The notes below the pieces were generated by a model. It worked only from the letters and a program-made list of their open reading frames with translations. It did not search any database and was not told the origin of the DNA. Positions 41,415 to 50,581 of a DNA stretch of 64,000 nucleotides are shown one piece after another. The stretch covers positions 1-64,000 of the forward strand of contig CAJTBO010000019.1 of assembly GCA_910573755.1 (NCBI GenBank). Reading direction: 5' to 3'. This DNA comes from Lachnospiraceae bacterium. Lineage in GTDB: Bacteria; Bacillota; Clostridia; Lachnospirales; Lachnospiraceae. A program made the position numbers and the translations under genes. Within the stretch, counting starts at the first letter, position 1. Each line of letters opens with the position of its first letter.

Positions 41415-43193
41415 ATGAACAGAGCAATGTACTCAGGTGTGGCGGGCCTTAAGACACACCAGACAAGAATGGATGTAATCGGTAACAATATCGCCAACGT
41501 AAATACGGTAGGCTATAAGTCCCAGTCGGCGCTGTTTTCTGATCTCTTATATCAGAATTCCAGCAATGCGTCAGGGCCGAACTCCGCTACGGGCCTCGGC
41601 GGTATCAACGCGAAGCAGGTCGGCCTCGGTGCCAAGATGGCGTCCATCTCCACCAATATCACGCTGCCCGGCTCGGCAGAGACAACAAACAACCCGTTTG
41701 ATATCCGTATCACAGGCCAGTCTTTCTTTGTTGTAAACAACGGCAGAGATAATTTGTTTACAAGAGACGGTTCCTTTAAGGTGGATGCGGCGGGTAATCT
41801 GGTTATGTCTTCGAACGGTTACAGGGTAATGGGCTGGCTGCCCGATCCGGATAACCCGACAACGATCAAGCCCGATACCGTGACTGCGCTGCAGATCATG
41901 AACGCGGCGAATATGACTTATCCGGCGGAAGCTACCACGCAGGGATATATATCGGGGATCATAGATGAGCAGAGCCCGGAAGTGAATTCCGAGGACGGTA
42001 AGATCATGAACCTGAACTTCTATGACAGCAGAGGATACAGCTATACGGCTAAGTTGGCGCTCAAAAAGGTTGACGGCAACAATGAGAATGTAAACTCGTA
42101 TTCCTGTGAACTGGTAAAACTGTTGGATGCATCCGGAAAGGATATAACGGCTCAGGTAGGGGCGACCATGGGAAATACGGAAGTCACTATGAATGATATA
42201 ACGAAGTCGCTTGCCAATGGTTATGAATTAAAAATGGGACCGCCGCATACTTTGAAATCTCCCAATGAAAATGCAAACGGGGATTATACGGAATATTCGA
42301 TTACTGACGGAAAAATTACCGCAACACATTTCATTATGAGCAACGGTACTGCAACAGCGGATCCGGATAAAGTATTATCGGAAGATGATGCATGGAAAGG
42401 TGTGGCGAAAGCCTTCGGATATAACAGCGCAGATGAGTTTAAAAGAATGCGAAGCACCATTGAGGACAATACAGCCAATCCGCCGACATCGAAAACCTAT
42501 GATATTTCTACACAGCTTGCCACTTTAATGACGGACAGCAAAATGGTGGACGGCAGCGGATCAGCGGCAGGCAGTATAGTATTTAACGGGAAAAATATTG
42601 ACGGCTGCAGTATTGATTTCAGCAAGGCGGACGGATCTTTTGTGGGAATAAACGGTACAGCCGGTACTAAGGTGATGACGCTTAAATTTGGAAATGATCC
42701 GGATGGAGCCAGTTTTGAAGATATCACTATCGACTTCTCCGCCCTCAGCAACCAGGGTAACAACAAAGTAACGACCGCGTCTGCGACCAACGGTTCCCTG
42801 GCGGACGCCAGCATCGGTGCGGGGCGTATGGTTGGTAAGATGTCCGGCCTTTCCATCCAGAACGACGGTAAGATCTATGCCACATACGACAACGGGCAGA
42901 GCAAGCTGCTCGCTCAGATTGCTGTGGCGAGGTTCGCAAATGCGGCAGGTCTGGAGAAGGCGGGGGATAACTTATATACATCGACCCAGAACTCCGGTGA
43001 TTTTGACGGCATCGGTGTTGATATCACATCGGACGGCGGGTATATGACGCCGGGCGAACTGGAGATGTCCAATGTAGACTTATCCGGCGAGTTGACCAAC
43101 ATGATCGTAACACAGCGTGGCTTTCAGGCTAACAGCCGTATCATTACGGTATCCGACACGATGCTTGAAGAACTGGTTAATCTGAAACGTTAG
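41415..43193 (+). CDS. flgE: Flagellar hook protein FlgE
   Basis: A 592-residue hook subunit, long for the family because of a large variable middle. The N-terminal rod/hook motif is MDVIGNNIANVNTVGYKSQS. DIRITGQSFFVVNNGRDNLF and FTRDGSFKVDAAGNLVMSSN mark the FlgE/F/G core. The C terminus (DLSGELTNMIVTQRGFQANS, then RIITVSDTMLEELVNLKR) is standard. The region ~230-440 is the exposed variable domain. A hook of this type is exported and capped by FlgD. A strong terminator follows. Confidence 0.95.
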   Translation: MNRAMYSGVAGLKTHQTRMDVIGNNIANVNTVGYKSQSALFSDLLYQNSSNASGPNSATGLGGINAKQVGLGAKMASISTNITLPGSAETTNNPFDIRITGQSFFVVNNGRDNLFTRDGSFKVDAAGNLVMSSNGYRVMGWLPDPDNPTTIKPDTVTALQIMNAANMTYPAEATTQGYISGIIDEQSPEVNSEDGKIMNLNFYDSRGYSYTAKLALKKVDGNNENVNSYSCELVKLLDASGKDITAQVGATMGNTEVTMNDITKSLANGYELKMGPPHTLKSPNENANGDYTEYSITDGKITATHFIMSNGTATADPDKVLSEDDAWKGVAKAFGYNSADEFKRMRSTIEDNTANPPTSKTYDISTQLATLMTDSKMVDGSGSAAGSIVFNGKNIDGCSIDFSKADGSFVGINGTAGTKVMTLKFGNDPDGASFEDITIDFSALSNQGNNKVTTASATNGSLADASIGAGRMVGKMSGLSIQNDGKIYATYDNGQSKLLAQIAVARFANAAGLEKAGDNLYTSTQNSGDFDGIGVDITSDGGYMTPGELEMSNVDLSGELTNMIVTQRGFQANSRIITVSDTMLEELVNLKR

Positions 43194-43226
43194 TATTTTT
43201 TTCAGAGCAATTCAGAAAATAAAAGC

Positions 43227-43270
43227 AAAAAAGGGGATTTGTCGGTAAAAGGCGACAAATCTCCTTTTTT
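43227..43270. terminator. Strong intrinsic terminator between flgE and motA
   Basis: An 18-bp stem with one G-T wobble joins AAAAAAGGGGATTTGTCG (43227-43244) and CGACAAATCTCCTTTTTT (43253-43270), with an 8-base loop and a T run on both strands. It splits the fla/che region. Confidence 0.9.
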
Positions 43271-43327
43271 GTTTCGGGGTTTGGGAAAGATTGTATAAAA
43301 TTTCTTGTAATTGAAAGTAGACATTTC

Positions 43328-43336
43328 TGATAAAAT
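43328..43336 (+). promoter_or_regulatory. Candidate extended -10 promoter of motA
   Basis: TGATAAAAT is an extended -10 element about 65 bases before motA. The nearest -35-like hexamer, TTGTAA (43305-43310), is 20 bases away, longer than optimal. No sigma-28 motif was found between the terminator and motA. Confidence 0.5.
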
Positions 43337-43402
43337 TTAGTAAAATCGTAGAGAAAGGGTGTTTTTGCAGATTGATGTAAAAACGAAAGAAAGGCAAGAG
43401 CA

Positions 43403-44194
43403 ATGGATATAGCGTCAATCATAGGATTATTAGTTTGTATTTCGCTGACTCTTATGGCGATCATAGTAGGTAACGGTGTTGCCGCGATCTATCGTGACTT
43501 TATGGATCTGCAGTCCGCGTTGATCACCTTCGGTGGTGCGTTTTGTGCCATACTGGCAGGAAATACGATCGAGAGCTTCGTGGGAGGTTTGAAGAGTTTT
43601 GGCCTTGCGCTGAAACGGCCCAATTTTAATATTCCGGAAATGATCCAGAAAGTAATAGACCTTTCCAACGTGGCAAGAAAAGAAGGACTTCTTTCTCTGG
43701 AGGAAGCGGCGGGAGATATCGACGATGCGTTCCTGAAGAAAGGAATTCTTCTGGTAGTGGACGGTACCGACCCTGAACTGGTCAGAGCGATCATGGAGAC
43801 CGAGCTGGTCAGCATGGAAGACCGTCATAAAAAGAAAATAACCTTTTGGGAGGATGTCGGCTCCATGGGACCTGCCTGGGGTATGATCGGTACACTGGTC
43901 GGCCTGGTAAACATGCTGAACAACATGTCCGACCCGAACTCCATCGGTCCTCAGATGGCTGTGGCCCTCATCACCACACTCTACGGTTCGCTTCTTGCTA
44001 ACTGGATCTGTACGCCGATAGCAATGAAGCTGAAAATGAATAACAGTGAAGAGTATCAGTTGAAGGAGATCATGATCGAAGGGCTTTTATCGATCCAGGC
44101 AGGGGAGAATCCCCGTGTGATCGAGGAGAAACTGAAGTCATTCCTTGCACCTAAGGACAGAACAGCATCAGAAGGCGGTGAATCAGATGGCTAA
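43403..44194 (+). CDS. motA: Flagellar stator protein MotA
   Basis: A 263-residue membrane protein with four segments (~4-24, ~35-55, ~150-172, ~180-203). The proline-containing last two segments include GSMGPAWGMIGTLVGLVNML and MAVALITTLYGSLLANWICT. The cytoplasmic loop (~60-145) carries charged residues that contact FliG. With MotB it forms the ion-conducting stator. It overlaps motB by eight bases. Confidence 0.96.
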   Translation: MDIASIIGLLVCISLTLMAIIVGNGVAAIYRDFMDLQSALITFGGAFCAILAGNTIESFVGGLKSFGLALKRPNFNIPEMIQKVIDLSNVARKEGLLSLEEAAGDIDDAFLKKGILLVVDGTDPELVRAIMETELVSMEDRHKKKITFWEDVGSMGPAWGMIGTLVGLVNMLNNMSDPNSIGPQMAVALITTLYGSLLANWICTPIAMKLKMNNSEEYQLKEIMIEGLLSIQAGENPRVIEEKLKSFLAPKDRTASEGGESDG

Positions 44195-44996
44195 GAGACG
44201 GGAAGATGAACCGCCGAAAGGCGCGCCGGCGTGGCAAAGTACTTTTGCCGACCTGATGAACCTTCTGCTTTGCTTCTTCGTACTTTTGTTTTCCATGTCT
44301 ACGGTGGATGCGCAGAAGTTTGAACTGATAGCGGCCTCTTTTTCACAGACTTTCAGTATCTTTACTGCCGGCTCAACGATGATCGGCGACGGGGCAATGA
44401 TCGGAAACGGCATCAGCCAGCTGCCGGAACTGGATGATTTTATAAACAGTGTCGGACGGATGGCGGAAAATACGCCGGAGATGGAACAGCTTGACGATCT
44501 GCAGAGCGAAGTGCAGGCGGAAGGCCTGAAGCAGTCGGAAGAGATGGCGGAGAAGATCGAAGAAGCTGTAGAGGAAAATAATCTGACCGGAGATATTGAG
44601 ATGCAGGTGACTGCTCAATATGTTCAGCTCACGATGAAGGGATCGCTTCTTTTTAACTCGGGAAGCGATGAGCTGAAGGATGAGTCAAAACCTGTGCTGG
44701 ATAAGGTGGGGGTGATTCTGGAGCGGTATGCAGGAGGAACGATAGAGATCGAGGGGCATACGGATAATGTCCCCATATCAGGAAGGCGTTTCTCAAGTAA
44801 TAACGAGTTGAGTGCCGCAAGGGCCCTTTCGGTTTTTGATTATATGATGGAGAACACGAATCTTGACCCGGCCCGTATCAAAAATTCCGGAAGAGGTGAA
44901 TACGTGCCGATCGCGGATAATTCTACGGAAGAGGGAAGAGCGAAAAACCGGCGGGTGGAAATCCGGATATATAATGAAATATCCAGCTATGAATAG
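44187..44996 (+). CDS. motB: Flagellar stator protein MotB
   Basis: A 269-residue protein. One membrane segment (~22-41) starts with the ion-binding aspartate D22 in FADLMNLLLCFFVLLFSMS. The C-terminal OmpA-like peptidoglycan-binding domain (~150-265) contains IEIEGHTDNVPISG and LSAARALSVFDYM, then NRRVEIRIY. ATG 44187 lies within the end of motA. Confidence 0.95.
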   Translation: MAKRREDEPPKGAPAWQSTFADLMNLLLCFFVLLFSMSTVDAQKFELIAASFSQTFSIFTAGSTMIGDGAMIGNGISQLPELDDFINSVGRMAENTPEMEQLDDLQSEVQAEGLKQSEEMAEKIEEAVEENNLTGDIEMQVTAQYVQLTMKGSLLFNSGSDELKDESKPVLDKVGVILERYAGGTIEIEGHTDNVPISGRRFSSNNELSAARALSVFDYMMENTNLDPARIKNSGRGEYVPIADNSTEEGRAKNRRVEIRIYNEISSYE

Positions 44997-45015
44997 CAAA
45001 AAAGAGGAGACAGGT

Positions 45016-45534
45016 ATGAAGAAGAATTTGATATCGGTTATTATACTGGCATTGCTGATCGTAAATATTGCCTTGACGGCGGTGATGCTGTTCAGCGTGA
45101 CAGGTACCAATAAGGCAACGGCGGATATGGTGATGCGGATCAGCGGCGCTATGGATATGGAACTTTCCTCGGCGGACGGATCGACATTCAAGGCGGCGGT
45201 GCCGATTGAAAACGTGGCTTCTTATGATATAGCTGATACTATGACGATCCGCCTGAAACAGGATGAAGACGGAGCGGAGCACTATATCATGATAGCCATT
45301 ACGCTTTCCATGGATAATCAGCATGAAGATTATAAAGAGTATGGCGAGAGCATAGGAGACAGGGAGAGTTTGATCAAGAGCGAGATCATCAGCGTAGTCG
45401 GCCAGTATACGATGGCTGAGGCACAGGCGGATGAGGAAGCTTTAAAACAGGCGATTCTGGAGAGAATTCAGAATATGTTCGGCTCTGACTTTATTTTCAA
45501 GGTAGATTTCAGAGATGTAAAATATTCCGGGTAA
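45016..45534 (+). CDS. fliL: Flagellar basal-body protein FliL
   Basis: A 172-residue single-pass membrane protein (~6-27, ISVIILALLIVNIALTAVML) with an extracytoplasmic stomatin-like domain that surrounds the stator. Typical FliL features are the acidic RLKQDEDGAEHYIMIAITLS strand and DRESLIKSEIISVVGQYTMA. AGAGGAGA is five bases before the ATG; upstream in-frame starts lie inside motB. Confidence 0.88.
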   Translation: MKKNLISVIILALLIVNIALTAVMLFSVTGTNKATADMVMRISGAMDMELSSADGSTFKAAVPIENVASYDIADTMTIRLKQDEDGAEHYIMIAITLSMDNQHEDYKEYGESIGDRESLIKSEIISVVGQYTMAEAQADEEALKQAILERIQNMFGSDFIFKVDFRDVKYSG

Positions 45535-45549
45535 AGGAGGTGGACCCGG

Positions 45550-46530
45550 ATGAGTGAGGTATTATCACAGCAAGAGATAGATAACCTACTGGCAGCTCTC
45601 AGTACCGGTGAACTGGATGCAAACGATATGCAGGAGACTCAGGAAAAGCAGGTGAAGGATTATGACTTCAAACGCCCTGTTAAATTTTCCAAAGAGCATC
45701 TGCGTACACTTGAAATTATATTTGAACATTATGGACGACTGCTTTCAACCAATCTTCCGGTTTATCTGCGGAAGAATGTACAGATTTCCGTGACCAGTTC
45801 GGAAACTGTAACATTTTCGGAATTTTCGAACGCTTTGTCCAATCCGGTCATATTGTCCATCGTGAATTTTGCACCGCTCTCGGGGAATATTATTATGGAA
45901 CTTTCCCTGAATGTGGGATTTGCGATCATTGACAGGATGCTGGGCGGGCAGGGAAACGCTTTGGAGCGGCCGAGAGAATTCTCGGAAATAGAGATGGCTA
46001 TACTGGAGAAGATACTGATTGTCTGTATGCAGCTGCTCAGGGAGCCCTGGAAGAACGTGATAGAGATCAATCCGGTACTGGACCGGATCGAAACAAATCC
46101 GCAGTTTGCCCAGATTATAGCTCCCAGTGATATGATTGCTATTGTGACGCTGAATATCAGGATCGGAGAAGTGGATGGGCTGATGAACATCTGCCTGCCC
46201 TATTTTACACTTGAGAGCATTATGGATAACCTGAACACCAAGTTCTGGTACTCCACGATGCAGGAGAATCCTGATGAGAATTATCAGGAACATCTGGAAT
46301 CTCTGGTGAAGAGAGTGAACGTACCTCTCAGAGCGATTCTTGGTACGAGCAGCATATCGGTGAACGACTTTATGAATCTTCAGATCGGGGATATCATTCG
46401 ACTGGATTCTGAAGTGGGGAGCGATCTGACAGTATATGTCGGAAATATTAAAAAATTTACCGCAGTGCCGGGTTCCAGCAAAGAAAAGTATGCTGTACAG
46501 GTTACATCGGTTCTGGGAGAGGAGGAATAG
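45550..46530 (+). CDS. fliM: Flagellar motor switch protein FliM
   Basis: A 326-residue C-ring protein. The N-terminal CheY-binding peptide LSQQEIDNLLAAL is intact. The middle CheC-like domain (~45-225) contains RTLEIIFEHYGRLLSTNLPV and GFAIIDRMLGGQGNALERPR. The C-terminal SpoA domain (~245-325) contains NDFMNLQIGDIIRLDSEVGS. GGAGG lies upstream of the ATG, 15 bases after fliL. Confidence 0.97.
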   Translation: MSEVLSQQEIDNLLAALSTGELDANDMQETQEKQVKDYDFKRPVKFSKEHLRTLEIIFEHYGRLLSTNLPVYLRKNVQISVTSSETVTFSEFSNALSNPVILSIVNFAPLSGNIIMELSLNVGFAIIDRMLGGQGNALERPREFSEIEMAILEKILIVCMQLLREPWKNVIEINPVLDRIETNPQFAQIIAPSDMIAIVTLNIRIGEVDGLMNICLPYFTLESIMDNLNTKFWYSTMQENPDENYQEHLESLVKRVNVPLRAILGTSSISVNDFMNLQIGDIIRLDSEVGSDLTVYVGNIKKFTAVPGSSKEKYAVQVTSVLGEEE

Positions 46531-46534
46531 ATAA

Positions 46535-47821
46535 GTGGATGGTGGAATGTTATCACAGGATGAGATAAATGCTCTGCTGAATGGAATGTCTGAAGACTCC
46601 GGCAACACGGATGAGACACAGTCAGAAGCTGCGGAAGCATCTTCCCCTGAAAATGCCGGTGCACTTGGCGGAGACGATGCTCTGCTCAGTGACACGGAGA
46701 AAGACGCTATCGGGGAGATTGCGAATATCAGCATGGGTTCGGCAGCAACCACCCTGTATTCACTGGTAAATCGGAAGGTGAATATCACTACGCCGGTAGT
46801 AGCGCTGTCGCGGTGGGAAACTATGGTCGGGGATTATGAGAGGCCCTGCGTATTTATTCAGATCAAGTATACGGCGGGTCTGGATGGCCATAATATTCTG
46901 ATATTAAAGGAACATGACGTAAAGATCATTACCGATCTGATGATGGGCGGGGACGGTACAAATACGGACGGAGAACTCTCGGAAATTCATTTGAGCGCTA
47001 TTTCGGAAGCGATGAATCAGATGATGGGCGCTTCCGCAACGTCTCTCGCAACAATGCTCGGAAAGATGGTGGACATCAGTCCGCCGGAGGCTACGCTGGT
47101 AGACCTTATGACAATAGACGGCGGGCAGGAGGTCGCACCGTTTTTGGGAGGAACTTTTGTCAAGATATCATTCAGGATGCAGATCGGCGATCTGGTCGAC
47201 AGCACGATCATGCAGCTGTATCCCTGTGATTTTGCAAGATTTTTGTGTTCGTCATTCCTGAGCGGCGGCATGAATATGGAATCTGCCGCAGCGCCTGAGC
47301 CCGCGGCACCTGCACCGGCAGCGCCGGAACCTGCGCCCGCGCCGATGCCTCAGATGCCTGCACAGGATATGAATATGGCGATGGGAAATCCGATGATGGG
47401 AATGCCGGGACAGGATATGAACATGGGCGGTATGTATCAGCAGCCATACGGAAATGCGGGAATGATGCCGCCGAATTACGGAATGCCGCAGTACGGGATG
47501 CCGATGCAGCAGCCTGTGGCACCGCAGATGAATATTCAGCCGGCGCAGTTCCAGAGTTTTACAGGCGGAGTACCGGGAGCCGGTGCGCCTGCCAATATCG
47601 ATCTGATCATGGATGTGGCTCTGGAAGTCACCGTAGAACTCGGACGCGCCAGAAAGTCCATTTCGGAGGTGCTGGATTTTGCACCGGGTACGATCATCGA
47701 ACTGGATAAAGTGGCAGGGGAACCGGTAGAGGTTCTGGTAAACGGAAAGCTTGTGGCGAGAGGCGAGGTTGTTGTCATCGAAGAAAGCTTTGGTGTGAGG
47801 ATAACGGAGATCATTAAGTAA
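46535..47821 (+). CDS. fliY: Flagellar motor switch phosphatase FliY (FliN-type)
   Basis: A 428-residue protein with four parts. An N-terminal EIDALLNG-type peptide (MLSQDEINALLNGMS) comes first. A CheC-like phosphatase domain (~45-245) has LLSDTEKDAIGEIANISMGS and HLSAISEAMNQMMGASATSL. A linker (~250-345) is very rich in Met, Pro, Gln, Gly and Ala. A C-terminal FliN/SpoA domain (~350-428) has VALEVTVELGRARKSISEVL. It dephosphorylates CheY-P at the switch. The start is GTG, with GGAGG nine bases upstream. Confidence 0.95.
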   Translation: MDGGMLSQDEINALLNGMSEDSGNTDETQSEAAEASSPENAGALGGDDALLSDTEKDAIGEIANISMGSAATTLYSLVNRKVNITTPVVALSRWETMVGDYERPCVFIQIKYTAGLDGHNILILKEHDVKIITDLMMGGDGTNTDGELSEIHLSAISEAMNQMMGASATSLATMLGKMVDISPPEATLVDLMTIDGGQEVAPFLGGTFVKISFRMQIGDLVDSTIMQLYPCDFARFLCSSFLSGGMNMESAAAPEPAAPAPAAPEPAPAPMPQMPAQDMNMAMGNPMMGMPGQDMNMGGMYQQPYGNAGMMPPNYGMPQYGMPMQQPVAPQMNIQPAQFQSFTGGVPGAGAPANIDLIMDVALEVTVELGRARKSISEVLDFAPGTIIELDKVAGEPVEVLVNGKLVARGEVVVIEESFGVRITEIIK

Positions 47822-47853
47822 ACAACATATAAAAAAGCGATAGGAGTGTAAAA

Positions 47854-48216
47854 ATGGCTAAAAACGTGTTAATTTGTGACGATGCAGCGTTCATGAGAAT
47901 GATGATCAAGGACATTCTTTCCAAGAATGGCTATAACGTTGCAGGGGAGGCGGAAAACGGTGCAAAGGCAGTGGAGAAGTATGCAGAGCTGAAACCGGAT
48001 CTGGTACTGATGGATATTACCATGCCCGAGATGGATGGTATTCAGGCACTGAAGGCGATCAAGGGATCCGATCCCGGCGCAAAGATCATCATGTGTTCCG
48101 CGATGGGACAGCAGGCAATGGTAATCGAGTCCATTCAGGCGGGAGCAAAGGACTTCATTGTAAAGCCGTTCCAGGCTGACCGTGTGCTGGAAGCCGTAAA
48201 GAAGGTTATCGGATAA
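47854..48216 (+). CDS. cheY: Chemotaxis response regulator CheY
   Basis: A 120-residue single receiver domain. Acidic pocket residues are D9/D10, the phosphorylation site is D54 (LVLMDITMPEMDG), the switch residue is Ser (IIMCSAMGQQ), and the conserved Lys is in FIVKPFQADRV. When phosphorylated by CheA it binds FliM. The sequence closely follows the B. subtilis type. Its stop overlaps the fliO start (TAATG). Confidence 0.97.
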   Translation: MAKNVLICDDAAFMRMMIKDILSKNGYNVAGEAENGAKAVEKYAELKPDLVLMDITMPEMDGIQALKAIKGSDPGAKIIMCSAMGQQAMVIESIQAGAKDFIVKPFQADRVLEAVKKVIG

Positions 48217-48575
48217 TGATTCTGTTGACTACGGAGTCACTCAGCGGTTATGCGCAGTTCATTACTGTACTGATCCTGTTTGTTGTGGTTTTATGGGTGA
48301 CCTGGGCTGTAACAAAATGGACCGCGGGATATCAGAAGGGAAAGTGGACAGGCGGCAATATCGAAATGCTGGAGAGCTTTCGTATTGCCCCTGATAAGTA
48401 TGTCCAGATAATACGGGTGGCGGATAAATATCTGGCTGTAGCAGTAGCAAAGGATGCGGTTACCTTTCTGACAGAACTGGACGAATCGGAGCTGATGCAG
48501 AAAAAGGATATGGCAGGCGCGAAGATGAGTTTCCAGGAATTATTAGAGAAAGTCAGGGAAAAGAAAAAAGAATGA
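48216..48575 (+). CDS. fliO: Flagellar export protein FliO (FliZ)
   Basis: A 119-residue protein with one membrane segment (~10-32, FITVLILFVVVLWVTWAVTK) and a small cytoplasmic domain (MLESFRIAPDKYVQIIRVAD, KDAVTFLTELDESEL). It assists assembly of the FliP export gate. Identity rests on size, topology and position between cheY and fliP. It overlaps fliP by four bases (ATGA). Confidence 0.85.
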   Translation: MILLTTESLSGYAQFITVLILFVVVLWVTWAVTKWTAGYQKGKWTGGNIEMLESFRIAPDKYVQIIRVADKYLAVAVAKDAVTFLTELDESELMQKKDMAGAKMSFQELLEKVREKKKE

Positions 48576-49456
48576 AAAAAGGATTTTCCGGACTACGGAT
48601 TAGGAAACTACTATGCCTGCTGTTTACGGTGGGCATATTCTGTATTTGTAATACACAGACAGTTCATGCGACAGCGTTGGATGTGGATCGGGGCGAGACC
48701 GGCGATACGGCGAGCAGCACTACCCTGCAGGACCCGGGAGAAGCGGAAACATCGGAAGAACTGACGGAACTGAATATTGCCAATACGGCGACGATCACGG
48801 TCAGCAACAATAACGGCACCATAGCGGGAGAGTTGAGGATCCTGCTGGCGCTGACGCTGATAGCGGTTCTGCCGACGATCATTTTGATGATGACCTCCTT
48901 TACGAGGATCATTATCGTGCTCCATTTTACGAGGGCGGCTTTGAGTACGCAGACAGTACCGCCGAACCAGATCCTGATCGGGCTCTCACTGGTCCTTACC
49001 TTCTTTATTATGCAGCCCACTTTGACGGAGGTATATAATGATGCGATCGTGCCTTTTGAGAGCGGCATGATCGATCAGGAGGAAGCGCTCGAGAGGGGGA
49101 TAGAACCCTTCAGGGAATTTATGTACCGCTCCACGCAGACCGAGGACGCCAGAGTGTTTATGGAGATATCACGGACGGAATGGGACGGCCAGACGCTGGA
49201 GGATATCCCGACATCGGTATTGATCCCGGCTTTTATGATCAGCGAACTGAGGCTGTCATTTTCGATCGGCTTTATCATTTATATCCCGTTTATCGTGATC
49301 GATATGGTGGTGGCTTCCACGCTGATGAGTATGGGTATGATGATGCTGCCGCCGACAACGATATCCATGCCGTTTAAGATACTGCTTTTTGTGGTGGCGG
49401 ACGGATGGAATCTGGTGATCGTCAATCTGGTGAAATCTTTCTATATCTATAGCTGA
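48572..49456 (+). CDS. fliP: Flagellar type III export gate protein FliP
   Basis: A 294-residue membrane protein. A cleavable-type signal sequence (~1-33) is followed by a Thr/Glu-rich stretch and four membrane segments. Signatures are LTLIAVLPTIILMMTSFTRI, RAALSTQTVPPNQILIGLSL, and near the end GMMMLPPTTISMPFKILLFV. It forms the core of the export channel with FliQ and FliR. Confidence 0.96.
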   Translation: MKKGFSGLRIRKLLCLLFTVGIFCICNTQTVHATALDVDRGETGDTASSTTLQDPGEAETSEELTELNIANTATITVSNNNGTIAGELRILLALTLIAVLPTIILMMTSFTRIIIVLHFTRAALSTQTVPPNQILIGLSLVLTFFIMQPTLTEVYNDAIVPFESGMIDQEEALERGIEPFREFMYRSTQTEDARVFMEISRTEWDGQTLEDIPTSVLIPAFMISELRLSFSIGFIIYIPFIVIDMVVASTLMSMGMMMLPPTTISMPFKILLFVVADGWNLVIVNLVKSFYIYS

Positions 49457-49522
49457 CGGAGCCGGGCAGGGCCCGGCGGAAATGGAAAATAGTTGATATT
49501 GCAAACAGGCGGGAGGTATAGT

Positions 49523-49792
49523 ATGACAGTAGATGAAGTTGTTGCAATTGCGGATCAGGCGCTTTTTACGGTAATCAAGGTGGCGGCGCCGGTGCTTTTG
49601 ATATCTATGGCAGTGGGACTGATCGTCAGTATTTTTCAGACGGTTACGTCCATTCAGGAACAGACGCTTACTTTTGTACCGAAGGTGCTTGCTATCTTTA
49701 TGACGATCATGATGATCGGGCACTGGATGCTGACGGAAATGGTGAATCTGATGATAAATCTGTGGTCGGATTTCAGCGCGTATGTAAAGTAG
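49523..49792 (+). CDS. fliQ: Flagellar type III export gate protein FliQ
   Basis: An 89-residue protein with two membrane segments (ALFTVIKVAAPVLLISMAVG; VLAIFMTIMMIGHWMLTEMV), and FQTVTSIQEQTLTFVPK between them, the FliQ signature. The ATG at 49523 has GGGAGG seven bases upstream; an earlier in-frame ATG does not. Confidence 0.95.
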   Translation: MTVDEVVAIADQALFTVIKVAAPVLLISMAVGLIVSIFQTVTSIQEQTLTFVPKVLAIFMTIMMIGHWMLTEMVNLMINLWSDFSAYVK

Positions 49793-49801
49793 CGGGATGT
49801 T

Positions 49802-50581
49802 ATGGTCAATGTAGAGTTAAATTATGCCGATCTAGAGTTTTTTTTGATGATATTGATGCGGGTGGCGGCCTTTGTCTTTATCGTACCCTTTTTCAGCATG
49901 AACCAGGTGCCGAGAAGATACAGGGCGGTGCTGAGCGTGATGATATCGGTGGTATTGTACGGTGTGCTGCCCAGACAGGAAATTCTGTATGACACGGTAT
50001 ACGAGTATGTGATCATTGCAGCAAAGGAGTTTGTGACCGGCATTCTGATCGGTATGGGCGTCAACTTATGCACGACGATCCTGGCGCTGACCGGAACGAT
50101 CGCGGATATGGAAGTGGGATTTTCCATGGTGACGCTGATGGATCCGGCGACCAGACAGCAGACGACAATCACAAGTACGCTGTACCAGCAGCTGATCATG
50201 CTGATCCTGATTATCAGCGGGATGTATCAGTATATCATCAGGGCGCTGGCGGAATCCTATGAACTGATCCCGGTGTACGGGGCGAATATGGATGCCGAAA
50301 AACTGCTGAATGTGGCGGTGAGGTTTATGGGCGAATATATCCGCATCGGTTTTCAGATCTGTCTGCCGATCTTTGCGGCGATCTTGATACTGAACGCGGT
50401 GCTCGGGATACTGGCGAAGGTGGCGCCACAGATGAATATGTTTGCGGTGGGACTGCAGCTGAAGATATTTGTGGGACTCGGCGTGATCTTCTTAACGCTC
50501 TTTCTGCTTCCGACGGCGGCTGATATGATCTTTACGGAGGCGAAGCGCATGACGGTTGCTTTTGTGGAGGCGCTGATGTGA
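49802..50581 (+). CDS. fliR: Flagellar type III export gate protein FliR
   Basis: A 259-residue protein with about six membrane segments. Family motifs include FVFIVPFFSMNQVPRRYRAV and EFVTGILIGMGVNLCTTILA, then GFSMVTLMDPATRQQTTITS. It completes the FliPQR channel. The stop overlaps the flhB GTG start (GTGA). Confidence 0.95.
   Translation: MVNVELNYADLEFFLMILMRVAAFVFIVPFFSMNQVPRRYRAVLSVMISVVLYGVLPRQEILYDTVYEYVIIAAKEFVTGILIGMGVNLCTTILALTGTIADMEVGFSMVTLMDPATRQQTTITSTLYQQLIMLILIISGMYQYIIRALAESYELIPVYGANMDAEKLLNVAVRFMGEYIRIGFQICLPIFAAILILNAVLGILAKVAPQMNMFAVGLQLKIFVGLGVIFLTLFLLPTAADMIFTEAKRMTVAFVEALM

Noticed and set aside
43194-43402. flbD/swrD-like small gene after flgE
   Set aside because: The gap is occupied by a terminator and promoter; no frame matches the ~70-residue FlbD protein.
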